64,000 nt of DNA from Alteromonas sp. LMIT006 (lineage in GTDB: Bacteria > Pseudomonadota > Gammaproteobacteria > Enterobacterales > Alteromonadaceae): contig NZ_CP101291.1 of assembly GCF_024300645.1 (NCBI RefSeq), positions 1,116,001 through 1,180,000 of the forward strand, read 5' to 3'. Positions 8,620-18,903 of the stretch are shown in pieces (within the stretch, counting starts at the first letter, position 1; the number at the start of each line of letters is the position of its first letter). Position numbers and translations under genes: made by a program. The notes below the pieces were generated by a model. The model was not told where the DNA came from. It searched no databases and was given only the letters and a program-made list of their open reading frames with translations.

Positions 8620-9073
8620 TGATATGGCCATATCTACTGTAGAGATAAGCGAATAGCCAGCCACCCATAATTCCTGCGTTGATTTGTAGGATAAAACCAA
8701 TGGGTGTGCGGGCTCCCGCAATTAAAGTGACGCCCAATATCGGTTGCATAGCAAATAGTACCAATGCCATCACCGTTCCACCGGCGAAGATCCTTAATAA
8801 CGTCGAACTAGTGCGCTTGAATATACAATGTTTGAGCAAAGGCACACATAAAAAAGCCAAGCATAAAGCGACAGCTATGATGACCCCATAACTTGCTAAC
8901 ATCCCCCACCAATCTGCGACAAAGTGGTAAAAAATATCGCTAATCGTCAGCTGAGCATCGATTTGTGCCAAGCCAATCAGAATCATCAAAGAATGTGAAA
9001 AACTCGCAAATGTAAACGTGGTTAACCACGCTAAGCAAAAAGCAAAAAAAGTATTGAGTTTAATTATTTTCAT
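8609..9073 (-). CDS. Small four-helix membrane protein of unknown function
   Basis: I do not recognise a family. The 154-residue protein has four hydrophobic segments (about 7-33, 54-83, 95-115 and 125-147), so it is an inner-membrane protein with few charged residues outside short loops. The ATG at 9073 is preferred; the open frame continues upstream to 9259 but would run through the divergent dehydrogenase gene. Its stop overlaps the stop of the convergent oligopeptidase gene by 11 nt, so neither gene has room for its own terminator between them. Confidence 0.6.
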   Translation of the reverse strand: MKIIKLNTFFAFCLAWLTTFTFASFSHSLMILIGLAQIDAQLTISDIFYHFVADWWGMLASYGVIIAVALCLAFLCVPLLKHCIFKRTSSTLLRIFAGGTVMALVLFAMQPILGVTLIAGARTPIGFILQINAGIMGGWLFAYLYSRYGHIITR

Positions 9074-9125
9074 GATTGCTTTAGACTTGATTTCATATTG
9101 CAAATATAGAAAAGCGAAAACTAAG

Positions 9126-10229
9126 ATGCAAGGTTTTTTGTTCAACTTGATATGCATGGCTATTCTGACGATTTTTTTATCTCCAATTAAAATTACACAG
9201 GCAGCAAATTTTGATGTGCAGTCTATTGTTTCTGATTTGAATAATCCATGGTCTATCAAGAGCGATGCTTTTGGTCGCTATTGGATCACGCTCATGTCTG
9301 GAGAGTTGGTGATTGTGGAGCAAGACTCCCGGCAAATTGTCCCTTTAAACTTAGCCGAACTGTATCAGCAGGGGCAAGGGGGGTTGTTGGACATCGTATT
9401 GGTTGAAGTTAGACACGATGCTATTCAAGCAATCGTGAGCTATGCTCAAGGTAATGCGGTTGCCAATCGCTTGGCATTAAACAAAATTGCCCTCAACAAA
9501 GTGAATCATGTTTGGAAAATTACCCATCAACAGCAACTGTTTAGCGTGAAAGATGATAAGCAAACGCCGGTTCATTATGCAGGGCGTTTATTATTATTAC
9601 CAGATGATACCTTGCTAGTGAATTCTGGCGACGGTTTTGATTACCGAGAAGATGCGCAGCGCGTAGAATCGCAATTGGGTAAAACTTTGCGTATGACATT
9701 AGAGGGTAAACCCGTTGCAGATGCACCGTTTGCTGACGACCCATATTTGTATAGTCTTGGACATCGCAACGCACAAGGTCTAGCCTTGGATGCGATAGGA
9801 CAAATTTGGCAACATGAACATGGCCCGGCAGGCGGTGACGAAGTCAATTTATTAATGGCCGGTGCCAATTATGGCTGGCCGATTATCACCGAAGGTAAAG
9901 ACTACAGTGGGGCATTAATTAGCCCTATAAAACAGGCCGCAGGAATGATGTCGCCAAAGGTGAACTGGACGCCATCAATTGCGCCATCTAGTATGGTGTA
10001 CTACCGTTCAGATGCGCTTCCTGAATTATCCGGAAGTCTTCTAATCGGGACGTTAAAAACCAAAACTATTCATCGTATTGATCTGCAAAATGACTTTCGT
10101 GAAACAGTTTTAAGTCTACCCATCAACAAACGCATTCGAGATATTACCGTGGATCACCAAGGCCGAGTATTGCTGCTAACTGACGGTGAAAACGCGCAGG
10201 TTTTTATGCTCACTCAAGGACAAAACTAA
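9126..10229 (+). CDS. PQQ-dependent aldose sugar dehydrogenase family protein (YliI-like)
   Basis: This 367-residue exported protein has a signal peptide (1-26, ending TQA) and a glucose/sorbosone dehydrogenase beta-propeller. The family signature WQHEHGPAGGDEVN lies near residue 230 and is followed by GANYGWP, as in E. coli YliI. The family oxidises aldose sugars in the periplasm with PQQ as cofactor; no PQQ synthesis genes are in this window. The ATG at 9126 is chosen because it gives a clean signal peptide; the frame is open from 9018. A DUF192 gene follows within 1 nt, so the two are probably co-transcribed. Confidence 0.82.
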   Translation: MQGFLFNLICMAILTIFLSPIKITQAANFDVQSIVSDLNNPWSIKSDAFGRYWITLMSGELVIVEQDSRQIVPLNLAELYQQGQGGLLDIVLVEVRHDAIQAIVSYAQGNAVANRLALNKIALNKVNHVWKITHQQQLFSVKDDKQTPVHYAGRLLLLPDDTLLVNSGDGFDYREDAQRVESQLGKTLRMTLEGKPVADAPFADDPYLYSLGHRNAQGLALDAIGQIWQHEHGPAGGDEVNLLMAGANYGWPIITEGKDYSGALISPIKQAAGMMSPKVNWTPSIAPSSMVYYRSDALPELSGSLLIGTLKTKTIHRIDLQNDFRETVLSLPINKRIRDITVDHQGRVLLLTDGENAQVFMLTQGQN

Positions 10230-10230
10230 A

Positions 10231-10662
10231 TTGAAAGAACTATTTGGATTATTTTTGTGTGTGATATCGGCCTGGGCTGTCGCTTCTAGTGATTTTGGCA
10301 CTGCGCGCATACAGGTATCCAATTTGAAACCGCTAACGGTTGAGTTAGCTGCCACAGACCGACAAAGGGCACGTGGCTTGATGCATCGTACTGAATTGTG
10401 TGCGGATTGCGGGATGTTGTTTGATTTTGGCGAAACTCGTTACGTTGGAATGTGGATGAAAAATACCGTTGTTCCCCTAAGTGTGGCGTATTTTAATGAA
10501 CAAGGTGTCATTGTTAATATTAGACAAATGCAACCGCAAACATTACAATCCCACCCATCTGACGCACCGGTAAGGTTTGCCTTAGAAATGCCTATGGGAT
10601 GGTTTAACAAAAATAAGATCCAGGCGGGTGATCGTATACGAATCATCTCAATGCAACCATAA
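10231..10662 (+). CDS. DUF192 family exported protein
   Basis: This is a 143-residue protein of the DUF192 family, whose function is not established. Family-typical segments are RARGLMHRTELCADCGMLF and GMWMKNTVVPLSVAYF. I choose a TTG start at 10231: AAGGA lies 10 nt upstream, the TTG falls 1 nt after the stop of the dehydrogenase gene, and translation from there gives a hydrophobic export signal. An ATG at 10186 in the same frame lies inside the preceding gene and would add a charged stretch before the signal. A second cysteine pair (CADC) is visible but has no assigned role. Confidence 0.75.
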   Translation: MKELFGLFLCVISAWAVASSDFGTARIQVSNLKPLTVELAATDRQRARGLMHRTELCADCGMLFDFGETRYVGMWMKNTVVPLSVAYFNEQGVIVNIRQMQPQTLQSHPSDAPVRFALEMPMGWFNKNKIQAGDRIRIISMQP

Positions 10663-10740
10663 CATAAGCATAACGCAATAATAAAACGCAGCAATCCTAA
10701 CGACAGAGACATTCAGAATTTATTTTAGGAATTGATGCTC

Positions 10741-12090
10741 ATGAATACAGCGCTAACAATAGCCAAATTTGGTGGTACTTCCGTAGCTGATTATGCTGCA
10801 ATGCGTGCTTGTGCCAAAATTATCCAGCAATCCGCTGACACTCGTGTCGTTGTGGTCAGTGCCTCTGCAGGCGTTACTAATCACCTAGTTTCGCTATGTC
10901 ACGATGTATTGGATGATCAACAAATTGATGAAATCTTGGCGCAGATCACCAAAATTCAACATAATATTCACGAGTGCTTACCAGAATCAGCACAACGCGA
11001 TGGCATTTTACAAGCGTTAATCGATGAGTTATCTCTACTTGCCAAACAGCCTTCTCTGCGCACCAATGATCAGCTCAAAGAGCAAGTGTTGTCGATGGGA
11101 GAGCGGATGTCGTCAGTGTTGTTTGCAGATGTTCTAAATGAACTTGGTGTGCCTGCTGAGAGCTTCGATGTCAGACAAGTCTTGCGTACAGATGACAATT
11201 TTGGTGCGGCCAACCCACAGCTTGCGGAGATCAAATCTTTAGCCGATACTCATTTAGCGCCGCGATTGGTTAATAAAGTACAAGTTACCCAAGGGTTTGT
11301 TGGCGCCGACAGTGAAGGGCGCACGACAACGTTAGGGCGCGGTGGTTCTGATTTTACCGCAGCTTTACTCGCAGAGGCGTTAGGGGCTCAATTATGTCAA
11401 ATTTGGACCGACGTCATTGGCGTATATACAACCGATCCGCGCATTACTGATGCAGCCCGTCCACTAGCAGAACTCAGTTTTGAAGAAGCCGCTGAAATGG
11501 CAACATTCGGTGCCAAAGTGCTTCATCCAGCGACGATGGAGCCAGCCCTCAGACAAGATATAAAAGTGTTTGTTGGCTCGTCCAAAGAACCAGAAAAAGG
11601 CGGTACTGTAATAGTGCGTGACTGTGTTGAAGAGCCACCATACAGAGCCATTACCCGACGTAAAGACCAAGTTATGGTGACAGTTAAAACCCCAAAGATG
11701 ATGTATGCACAGGGTTTTCTTGCAAAAGTATTTGAAATCATCGCCGAACATGAACTCAGTGTCGATTTGGTGACGACTTCTGAGATTTCAGTGTCATTTA
11801 CATTGGATAATCCACCCAATTCAGTGGCTGAACGTTTGAATAAAGAAACCATTGCGGATTTAGCTGAAATATGTGATGTGACTGTCGAAAGAGGGTTCGA
11901 TTTGATCACAGTGGTAGGTAATCACATGCAAACGGCGCCAGGGGTAAGTAGCAAAATACTCAGCGCAGTTGCTGACTATGAGTTGCGTATGATTTGTTTT
12001 GGCGCGAATCCCCATAACATGTCATTTTTGGTGCAAGCACAAAATAGCGATGAAATCGTGAAGGGACTTCACCGCACGCTTTTTGAATAA
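10741..12090 (+). CDS. lysC: Lysine-sensitive aspartokinase III
   Basis: This monofunctional aspartate kinase makes aspartyl-4-phosphate from aspartate, the first step toward lysine, threonine and methionine. The kinase motif IAKFGGTSVADYAAM opens the protein, and GRGGSDFTAALLAEALGA and WTDVIGVYTTDPR are present, followed by two ACT regulatory domains (about 300-449). From the ATG at 10741 it has 449 residues, the length of E. coli LysC; AGGA lies 10 nt upstream. TTG at 10732 and ATG at 10735 are possible but sit too close to it. No lysine riboswitch is visible in the 78 nt upstream. A second aspartokinase, ThrA, is encoded near 51.4 kb. Confidence 0.93.
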   Translation: MNTALTIAKFGGTSVADYAAMRACAKIIQQSADTRVVVVSASAGVTNHLVSLCHDVLDDQQIDEILAQITKIQHNIHECLPESAQRDGILQALIDELSLLAKQPSLRTNDQLKEQVLSMGERMSSVLFADVLNELGVPAESFDVRQVLRTDDNFGAANPQLAEIKSLADTHLAPRLVNKVQVTQGFVGADSEGRTTTLGRGGSDFTAALLAEALGAQLCQIWTDVIGVYTTDPRITDAARPLAELSFEEAAEMATFGAKVLHPATMEPALRQDIKVFVGSSKEPEKGGTVIVRDCVEEPPYRAITRRKDQVMVTVKTPKMMYAQGFLAKVFEIIAEHELSVDLVTTSEISVSFTLDNPPNSVAERLNKETIADLAEICDVTVERGFDLITVVGNHMQTAPGVSSKILSAVADYELRMICFGANPHNMSFLVQAQNSDEIVKGLHRTLFE

Positions 12091-12176
12091 ACCTTTTGTC
12101 AAATCAGTGTACTACGCAACGTTAAACGCCTTAATTAAAGAGAAATAGCCTGATTGTTTATCTGATATCTCTTAAA

Positions 12177-12980
12177 TTAGGCTTTGACGCTGTAGCGAGT
12201 GCGATTCGTCAACTCATAAGCAGTCAGTTGATTCCCCCAGACATAACCTGTATCGAGGCCAATATACTGTGTCGAATTGGTCTGCCCTTGTAGGCTGGCC
12301 CAATGCCCAAATACGACACGTTTATTTAATAGATATGGGTTGTAAAACTGAAACCAGGGGCGCAGGCTTTGAGGCGCTTGCGAAGGGTTGACTTTGCAGG
12401 CAAAATCCATCGCACCATTGTGGTCAAGGTAGCGCATACGAGTAAAGGCATTCACAATAAAACGCTGTCTATCTATTGTTTTATGAGCTGGTGCCCATAC
12501 TTTTGGCGTATTGCCGTACATATTTTGTAAAAAATGCGCAAAGTTCGGTTGTTGCAGCACGTGTTCGATTTCTTGGTTAAAGCGCATGGCGTCATCGAAT
12601 GACCAGGCGGGATAAAGACCGGCATGAGTGATTAATGTATTTTTTTTATAACAAAGCGCCAGCGGCATATACCGGATCCACTCAAATAATTTGTCTCGGC
12701 CAGAATAAGAAAGTAGTTTTTGTAATCGGTCACTGGGTTTAGCACTGCGTATTTCTGCGCTGATTGCCAGTAAATGTAAATCATGGTTACCTAAAACCGA
12801 ATGAAAATGTTCGCCAAGGTCATAACAATACTGAAGTACAGATAATGAATCCTCACCTCGAGCAACGAGATCTCCAACAGCATAGAGATGGTCTTTTTGA
12901 GGGTTAAATTTTAATTTGGTGAGAAGTTTTTTGAGGCCTTTATAACATCCTTGGATATCCCCTACGACATAATCAGCCAT
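12177..12980 (-). CDS. apaH: Bis(5'-nucleosyl)-tetraphosphatase (symmetrical)
   Basis: This 267-residue enzyme hydrolyses diadenosine tetraphosphate to two ADP. Related work in E. coli assigns it RNA decapping of Np4-capped transcripts. The calcineurin-type phosphoesterase motifs GDIQGCY (about 7-13), GDLVARG and GNHDLHL are intact. It is the last gene of the lptD operon and starts 2 nt after apaG. The intergenic stretch between it and convergent lysC holds a weak long-loop hairpin (GCCTGATT/AATTAGGC) but no strong terminator. Confidence 0.95.
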   Translation of the reverse strand: MADYVVGDIQGCYKGLKKLLTKLKFNPQKDHLYAVGDLVARGEDSLSVLQYCYDLGEHFHSVLGNHDLHLLAISAEIRSAKPSDRLQKLLSYSGRDKLFEWIRYMPLALCYKKNTLITHAGLYPAWSFDDAMRFNQEIEHVLQQPNFAHFLQNMYGNTPKVWAPAHKTIDRQRFIVNAFTRMRYLDHNGAMDFACKVNPSQAPQSLRPWFQFYNPYLLNKRVVFGHWASLQGQTNSTQYIGLDTGYVWGNQLTAYELTNRTRYSVKA

Positions 12981-12982
12981 AT

Positions 12983-13360
12983 CTAATGTACAATATTATC
13001 TTTCGAAAGTTGAAACATGGGGATTTCAGCTTTAAAACGAAGCCCCCGGGGACCGTCAAATTCGTAGTGACCTTCCATTGTGCCAAATGGAGTTGCAATC
13101 ACTGCACCGCTAGAATAAGAATATTCTTCTCCTGCCGCTAGAATGGGCTCTTCACCTACTACACCAGCGCCATATACATTCTTTGATTCACCATTGCCAT
13201 CAGTGATCATCCAATAGCGAGAGCGCAACTGAACAGTGTGCTGGCCAAGATTTCGAATGCACACGTAATAGGCGAAAGCATAGCGGTTTTCTGCAGGATC
13301 AGAGTGACTTTCAAGATATTGGCTGATTACCGATACGCGGATGTCGTCAGATAAATCCAT
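12983..13360 (-). CDS. apaG: ApaG protein
   Basis: This is a 125-residue ApaG-fold protein (fibronectin type III-like beta sandwich). The typical core YVCIRNLGQHTVQLRSRYW and GVVGEEPILAAGEEYSYSSG is present, and the length equals that of E. coli ApaG (125). It has been linked to Co2+ resistance in Salmonella (CorD), but its biochemical role is not settled. It lies between rsmA and apaH, 11 nt and 2 nt away, as in most gammaproteobacteria. Confidence 0.95.
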   Translation of the reverse strand: MDLSDDIRVSVISQYLESHSDPAENRYAFAYYVCIRNLGQHTVQLRSRYWMITDGNGESKNVYGAGVVGEEPILAAGEEYSYSSGAVIATPFGTMEGHYEFDGPRGLRFKAEIPMFQLSKDNIVH

Positions 13361-13371
13361 AGTAATTACAT

Positions 13372-14169
13372 TTAATCAGTATTATTTAAATTATTAGCAA
13401 TCAGTGCATATTGTGCAAGAGATAAATTTTCAGCTCGCAAATTTGGGTCAATGCCCAATACCTCAAGCTCCTCACTACTGATACAATTTTTGAGGCTATT
13501 GCGAATCGTTTTGCGACGCTGATTAAATGCTTCAGCAGTCACTCGCGCCAATTCCTCTACGTTATTTACCTTAACAGGAGGAGTTTTATGCGGGATGAGT
13601 CTGACAACTGCACTATCTACCTTGGGCGGCGGCACAAATGCTTGCGGTGGGACTTCCAAAACCGGCATGACCTGACAGTAATATTGCGCCATTACTGAAA
13701 GCCTTCCGTAGTTTTTGTGTCCGGGGCCTGCAGCTAAGCGCAAGACGACTTCTTTTTGCAACATAAAATGCATATCTTGGATATGCTCGGCAAAACTGAA
13801 CAGATGGAACATCAATGGAGTTGAGATGTTATAAGGAAGATTACCAAAAACTTTTAGTGGCTTATCCTTGATGACGGACGCAAAATCAAATTGCAATGCA
13901 TCAGCAAAGTGAATGACAAGTTTGTCTTGAATAAACGGATGCGTCTCTAGTCTTTTGACCAAGTCTTTATCAAGCTCAACGACCTGTAATTGCTCTACCT
14001 GTTCACACACGGGCTCAGTGAGTGCACCAAGGCCTGGACCGATTTCTAACATAGTGGCATCGTTGGTGGGCGCAATCGCTGCAACGATTTGGTCGATGAT
14101 GAATGCATCTTGCAAAAAGTTTTGGCCAAAGCGTTTCCTTGCTGTATGACCTTGATGGCTTTTACTCAT
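13372..14169 (-). CDS. rsmA: 16S rRNA dimethyladenosine transferase
   Basis: This 265-residue SAM-dependent methyltransferase (KsgA) makes N6,N6-dimethyladenosine at A1518 and A1519 in the 3' loop of 16S rRNA, a late checkpoint of 30S assembly. Motifs: RKRFGQNFL at the N-terminus, SAM motif [12 protein letters not shown] and catalytic NLPYNIS. I take the ATG at 14169; an in-frame TTG at 14187 adds only six residues with no family match. The start overlaps the pdxA stop by 8 nt, indicating translational coupling. Confidence 0.94.
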   Translation of the reverse strand: MSKSHQGHTARKRFGQNFLQDAFIIDQIVAAIAPTNDATMLEIGPGLGALTEPVCEQVEQLQVVELDKDLVKRLETHPFIQDKLVIHFADALQFDFASVIKDKPLKVFGNLPYNISTPLMFHLFSFAEHIQDMHFMLQKEVVLRLAAGPGHKNYGRLSVMAQYYCQVMPVLEVPPQAFVPPPKVDSAVVRLIPHKTPPVKVNNVEELARVTAEAFNQRRKTIRNSLKNCISSEELEVLGIDPNLRAENLSLAQYALIANNLNNTD

Positions 14170-15148
14170 GGGTATGGGATAACTCAATAGCGCTTTGAAT
14201 CGCTTTTATTAAACTACCAGCATTGGCTTCACCTTTGCCAGCTAAATCAATCGCAGTGCCGTGATCAACCGAGGTGCGAATGAAAGGCAAGCCCAGCGTG
14301 ATATTGACCGCTTCACCAAAGCCTTTGTACTTGAGTACTGGAAGGCCTTGGTCATGATACATTGCAAGCACAGTATCGGCTTCGGCTAAATATTTGGGAT
14401 TAAAGATCGTATCTGCCGGCAATGGTCCAGTTAAATCAATTCCTTCAGCTCGCAGTAGGTCTAAAGTAGGGATGATCGTATCGATTTCTTCTCGGCCAAG
14501 GTGACCATCCTCTCCTGCATGTGGATTCAGTCCACACACGTATATTTTGGGTTTCTGAATACCAAATTTGAGTTTCAGATCCGTATGAATGATGTGAATG
14601 ACCTTGTGTAAACGTTCTGCAGTAATGGCTTTTGAGACATATGCTAATGGGATGTGAGTCGTTGCTAGCGTAACTCGTAAACCGTCAGTGGCTAACATCA
14701 TTACAACATCTGATGTATTGGATTGTGCAGCAAAATATTCAGTATGTCCGCTAAATGACATCCCACCTTTATTAATGATGCCTTTGTGCACCGGACCTGT
14801 CACAACCGCAGCAAAGTCGCCCTGCATATTGGCTTCGCATGCTTGGCGCAGGGTTTCGACAACATAAGGACCATTTTCAGCATTTAGCTCTCCGGCAACT
14901 ACCTTGGCTTGAACGGGTATATGTTGTACATATAGAGAACCTTGAGGAGCAGGTTCTTCTTGTCCTGTGTAAGGAATAAGCGAGACGTCATGTTGCAGTA
15001 ATTTAGCTCGCGCTTCGAGCATGGCACAATCAGCAAATGCGACTAAAACAGCTTGCCAATCTATGTAGGCAAGCTGTAATGTTAAATCGGGACCGATCCC
15101 TGCTGGCTCACCAGGAGTAACGGCTATTTTGGGTAATTTTGACATCAT
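14162..15148 (-). CDS. pdxA: 4-hydroxythreonine-4-phosphate dehydrogenase
   Basis: This 328-residue enzyme oxidises 4-phosphohydroxy-L-threonine in pyridoxal phosphate synthesis; PdxJ, encoded near 23.2 kb, uses the product. Family segments: [12 protein letters not shown] at the N-terminus, SGHTEYFA, and the metal-ligand regions [10 protein letters not shown] and [11 protein letters not shown]. It starts with ATGATG, overlapping the surA stop by 4 nt (ATGA), and its end overlaps rsmA. Confidence 0.95.
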   Translation of the reverse strand: MMSKLPKIAVTPGEPAGIGPDLTLQLAYIDWQAVLVAFADCAMLEARAKLLQHDVSLIPYTGQEEPAPQGSLYVQHIPVQAKVVAGELNAENGPYVVETLRQACEANMQGDFAAVVTGPVHKGIINKGGMSFSGHTEYFAAQSNTSDVVMMLATDGLRVTLATTHIPLAYVSKAITAERLHKVIHIIHTDLKLKFGIQKPKIYVCGLNPHAGEDGHLGREEIDTIIPTLDLLRAEGIDLTGPLPADTIFNPKYLAEADTVLAMYHDQGLPVLKYKGFGEAVNITLGLPFIRTSVDHGTAIDLAGKGEANAGSLIKAIQSAIELSHTHE

Positions 15149-16440
15149 GATGTTCCATCATCAAATACTTCTATGTAGGCTTTTTCACGCAATTCACGCA
15201 ACCAAGCTTCTGATTCTTCTGCGAACTTACGATTAAATAGCAATTGATAGGCTTTGTCTTGTTGGCGTTTTTCGGTGGCATCATCCACCCGACGATCCAT
15301 CAATTCAATCAAGTGCCAGCCGTGAACTGAGCGCACTGGTGCACTGATTTCACCGATTGCTAATTGAGCCAAAGCATCTCTAAATGCAGGAACATACACA
15401 CTAGGATCGGTCCAGCCCAACTCGCCACCTTTAATGGCCGAGCCCGGATCTGCTGAATGCTCTTTGGCAAGCTCGGCAAACGTCTTGTCACCGGCAATGA
15501 TCTGGGATTTAAATTCTTCAAGCATCTGCTTTGCTTTGTCTTCGCTCAAAATGATCGATGGCTTAATCAAAATATGACGTGAATTCACCTCTTCGATTGT
15601 TGCCACCTCAATACCTCGCGTTTCCAAGATCTTGAGGAGATGGAAACCTGCGCCACTGCGAATCGGGCCAATCAATGAATCTTTAGTTCGACCTTGCACA
15701 ACTTCTGCAAACAAAGTTGGCATTGCATTGATATTGAGCCAACCCAAATCACCACCTTCTAATGCTTTGGCACCAGATGATGAGGCGATAGCAATCTTAG
15801 CAAAATCAGAACCGTTGGTTAACAGCTCCAGTACTTTGTCCGCGCGTGAGCGAGCTTCTTCAATATCTGCATCAGTCGGTTCCGGAGGGAAGCCAATCAA
15901 TATATGACCTAAGCGATACTCTGCCTGTTCGTTACCTTGTTCCTTGATGATGTCAACTAATCCTGCAATTTCTTGCGGGGTGATATAAATACGACGACGC
16001 ACATTGGCACGTCTGACTTCACCAGTGATGAGTTCTTTGCGAACCTGTTCGCGGTATACGTCATAGGTTAAGCCGCTCGCTACGATAGAAGCGCGCAGCT
16101 GTTCAAGCGTAGCATTTTGTTGGCGTGCAATATTCTCAATGGTTTGTTCAAGCTGAGGGTCAGAAATACGGATCCCCATGCGATCAGCCATCTGCATCTG
16201 TAAGTTTTCCAGAATCAAACGTTCGATGGCCTGGGTACGCAGTGCGCGCTCAGAGGGTAATGATTGGTTTTGTTTGGCAGCATTCGCTTTAACGGTTTCG
16301 ACCAATGCGTCGATTTCACTTTCTAAGATGACGCCTTGGTCAACGATAACAGCTACTTTGTCTAATGATTGTTGAGCGAACAAATGGCTCGATGCAAAGA
16401 GGCTTAGTGCAACAGCAAGGATAGTGGAAATTTTACGCAT
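15145..16440 (-). CDS. surA: Periplasmic chaperone/peptidyl-prolyl isomerase SurA
   Basis: This 431-residue periplasmic protein has a signal peptide (1-22, ending LFA), an N-terminal chaperone domain and two parvulin domains (about 175-275 and 285-385), each with the GGDLGW/GGELGW core. It escorts outer-membrane proteins such as LptD to the BAM complex. It lies between lptD and pdxA, the conserved operon, so chaperone and a principal client are made together. Length is close to E. coli SurA (428). Confidence 0.95.
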   Translation of the reverse strand: MRKISTILAVALSLFASSHLFAQQSLDKVAVIVDQGVILESEIDALVETVKANAAKQNQSLPSERALRTQAIERLILENLQMQMADRMGIRISDPQLEQTIENIARQQNATLEQLRASIVASGLTYDVYREQVRKELITGEVRRANVRRRIYITPQEIAGLVDIIKEQGNEQAEYRLGHILIGFPPEPTDADIEEARSRADKVLELLTNGSDFAKIAIASSSGAKALEGGDLGWLNINAMPTLFAEVVQGRTKDSLIGPIRSGAGFHLLKILETRGIEVATIEEVNSRHILIKPSIILSEDKAKQMLEEFKSQIIAGDKTFAELAKEHSADPGSAIKGGELGWTDPSVYVPAFRDALAQLAIGEISAPVRSVHGWHLIELMDRRVDDATEKRQQDKAYQLLFNRKFAEESEAWLRELREKAYIEVFDDGTS

Positions 16441-16468
16441 AATGACTCGTTTATTATATTTTCAATTA

Positions 16469-18748
16469 TTATTGGGTGAAATACGGCTGTCGATAACCGA
16501 ACATACCATCTAACAACATATTAGCATTCTGTTGATTTGAAGATAAGCCTTTGAAACTAAATTGTAAGCTTACTCCAGAATCAAAATTATTGATATCTCT
16601 TTGTCCGTCTAGTTGATAGCGATTGAGCAGCTGACGTTGCGCTACCAAACGAATTGACCAGCAGCAGGATTCGTATTGCAGACCAGTATATGTCTCAATA
16701 GTTCGATTTTGTTCTTGGTCGTGATACCAACGCCCGACCCATTGCCATCTATCTGACAATGGATACGCCGCACTTAAACCAATTTGATGAATGGTCTCAT
16801 TGGACAAATTTCGTACATAACGCTGGTTGAATTGCAATAAACTATTATCATCACGGCGATATTCTAAAGTGGTGGATGAACGTTCCACTTTATCTGTTTT
16901 TGAAGCGAGTTGAATTTGGCTTTTTAGAAACCAGCGCGATGAGATTCTAAAATCAAAATCCGCAATGAGAGATGAGCGGTTTAATTCGTTGTCTCGTGTT
17001 AAAACACGACTATCTGAAAAATAAAAAATCTGTCCTAGGCTAAACGATGCTCGCTCGATACCTTGTGCATTGACAAAACGTGAGGTTAGGGCAATGGTCA
17101 GCTGATCATTATCTGTGATACGGTCAATGCCAGTAAATGATTGTCCGCGAAACAAATTATCCACGGTGTTGAACAACGGCGCTGTATCGTATATTCCTAT
17201 ATCAGATTGGTCGGCAAACTCGGTATACAAATATTGTACTTGTGGCTCGAGGGTGACAATTGAGCCAATTTCAGTCAAGGTTTGCGGTCGTTCAAAGTGC
17301 CAATGTCCGTTTACTTTGAATTGAGCAATATTGCGTTTGACATCGCGCGCAAGGGCACTGTCTTCCGCCACGTTTTGGCGGTATCGCGTAGCAAAATAGC
17401 TCATTTGCGCCGAATAATCTGACCAGGAGTTATGATAGTTAAAGGTCAGCGAAGGTGTCACATGAACCCGAGTTGCATCGTGTAAGTTCGGATTTTGATT
17501 GGTAAAATGGGTCAGCTCAGTGCGCAAATCAAAATGCCACAAACGGGATAAGGCAAAGTGACTATCACTCGAGATCCGCGGCATTGCTCGATAGTTGTCG
17601 GTCTGTTCCCCTAACACCGTAAAATCCTGTAATTCAAGATTGAATTCAGTATTTGGCATGGAGTAGCGCAGGCCAAAATAACGGTTAAGAGACGTATCAG
17701 CTCGATTATAAAAATCTGAACCAAAATCAATCACGTGATTCGCGTCATTGACATCATTAAAATCAATGCGGTATTGCAAGTGTTGTGAAAGGTTCCCAGT
17801 TTGTTGCCAACGCACAAAATATCTAGCCTCATCTTGGTTTTCATCATCCTTGTGGAGATATTCCACGTTTATCTGACCTTGATTTTGTTGTTGTAAAAAA
17901 CGCAGTTCGGAAGTCAACATTAGACCACGGTTGGTCAACAGACGAGGGGCGATAGTAGCATCAATATCTGGTGCAATATTCCAGTAATACGGCGTGGTGA
18001 TATCAAGTCCATTGTCGCTGGAACTCGATATTTTGGGAAACAATAATCCGGATTGTCTTTCGCTTGTCACCGGAAAGGCAAAATAGGGCAGGTAAAAAAC
18101 GGGTACGCCAGCAACATAAAATCGAGTATTGAACGCTTGACCAAAGCTATCCCCTTCATCGACACTGATACGACTCGCTTTGAGAAGCCAATCTTGGCTT
18201 TGCAGCGGACAGCTGGTAAAAGTCACGTCCGACAGTGTGAGCGATTGGTCCTGTACAATACTAATCTGACTAGCCTGTCCTTGCGCATTAATAGTATTGA
18301 GTCGATATTCGGTTTCTTCCATTACAAAATTGCTTTGCCGATTATCTAAAGCAATAAGATTACTTTTGACTTGAATTTGTGGATTAACAAAAGCGATATT
18401 GCCAGAAGCTGTGACTTGCTGGCCAGAGTCATTGACCGTTGCTTGGTCGGCACCGATTTGTGCTGTGGGATGAAGAATGTCGACATTTCCAGCAAAACGA
18501 GCCACCTCATCATTGACGATATCAGCGTGTTGCGCAAGTACGATGATTTGCCCTGGTCGTGTTTCAGTTTGCAGGTCGTATGTTCGAGCTGCAATCCCAT
18601 CAAACAGAGGTGGGTTCACACACTGAGCGATTGGCATAGTCTGAGGTGTGGCATTCGACTCAATTGAATCAGCATGGACGAGGCTTGAAAGCAAGGCAAG
18701 CGACGAGAGCATGCTTGTTACTATTCTCGCAAATACAGGCCTTTTCAT
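16469..18748 (-). CDS. lptD: LPS-assembly outer membrane protein LptD
   Basis: This 759-residue protein has a signal peptide (1-26, ending LVHA), an N-terminal OstA/jellyroll domain (about 50-200) that receives lipopolysaccharide from LptA, and a large C-terminal beta-barrel. Cysteines are seen near the N-terminus (QCVNPP), in TSCPLQSQDW, and as an adjacent pair (CC) near the C-terminus, matching the positions used for the inter-domain disulfides of E. coli LptD. It inserts LPS into the outer leaflet together with LptE. It is first in the operon with surA. Confidence 0.93.
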   Translation of the reverse strand: MKRPVFARIVTSMLSSLALLSSLVHADSIESNATPQTMPIAQCVNPPLFDGIAARTYDLQTETRPGQIIVLAQHADIVNDEVARFAGNVDILHPTAQIGADQATVNDSGQQVTASGNIAFVNPQIQVKSNLIALDNRQSNFVMEETEYRLNTINAQGQASQISIVQDQSLTLSDVTFTSCPLQSQDWLLKASRISVDEGDSFGQAFNTRFYVAGVPVFYLPYFAFPVTSERQSGLLFPKISSSSDNGLDITTPYYWNIAPDIDATIAPRLLTNRGLMLTSELRFLQQQNQGQINVEYLHKDDENQDEARYFVRWQQTGNLSQHLQYRIDFNDVNDANHVIDFGSDFYNRADTSLNRYFGLRYSMPNTEFNLELQDFTVLGEQTDNYRAMPRISSDSHFALSRLWHFDLRTELTHFTNQNPNLHDATRVHVTPSLTFNYHNSWSDYSAQMSYFATRYRQNVAEDSALARDVKRNIAQFKVNGHWHFERPQTLTEIGSIVTLEPQVQYLYTEFADQSDIGIYDTAPLFNTVDNLFRGQSFTGIDRITDNDQLTIALTSRFVNAQGIERASFSLGQIFYFSDSRVLTRDNELNRSSLIADFDFRISSRWFLKSQIQLASKTDKVERSSTTLEYRRDDNSLLQFNQRYVRNLSNETIHQIGLSAAYPLSDRWQWVGRWYHDQEQNRTIETYTGLQYESCCWSIRLVAQRQLLNRYQLDGQRDINNFDSGVSLQFSFKGLSSNQQNANMLLDGMFGYRQPYFTQ

Positions 18749-18792
18749 TAATGCAATCCATCCCCAAAAAACTGCGCTATTGTACGTTTTTA

Positions 18793-18809
18793 TAATGAAT
18801 AATTCATTA
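18793..18809. promoter_or_regulatory. Palindrome between lptD and djlA
   Basis: TAATGAAT and ATTCATTA form 8-bp arms around a single A. It lies in the 155-bp divergent region, 45 nt from lptD and 95 nt from djlA. The arms resemble ARG-box halves, but the spacing does not fit. A TATAAT hexamer (18791-18796) overlaps the left arm. Operator function is inference. Confidence 0.3.
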
Positions 18810-18903
18810 ATTCAGTATCAAAAAAGGGCTTTTTTCTTTCTTTATGCGCCTAATGTGTTAAAAATAGATAAATCACACTCTTCAAAGGATGAGAATCTCT
18901 TCA

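Noticed and set aside
10663-10740. Lysine riboswitch before lysC
   Set aside because: Only 78 nt separate the preceding gene from lysC, and no riboswitch core or terminator pair is visible; the lysine riboswitch is far longer.
12148-12182. Terminator between lysC and apaH
   Set aside because: The stem (GCCTGATT/AATTAGGC) has a wobble, an 19-nt loop and only three T residues, so it was not called.
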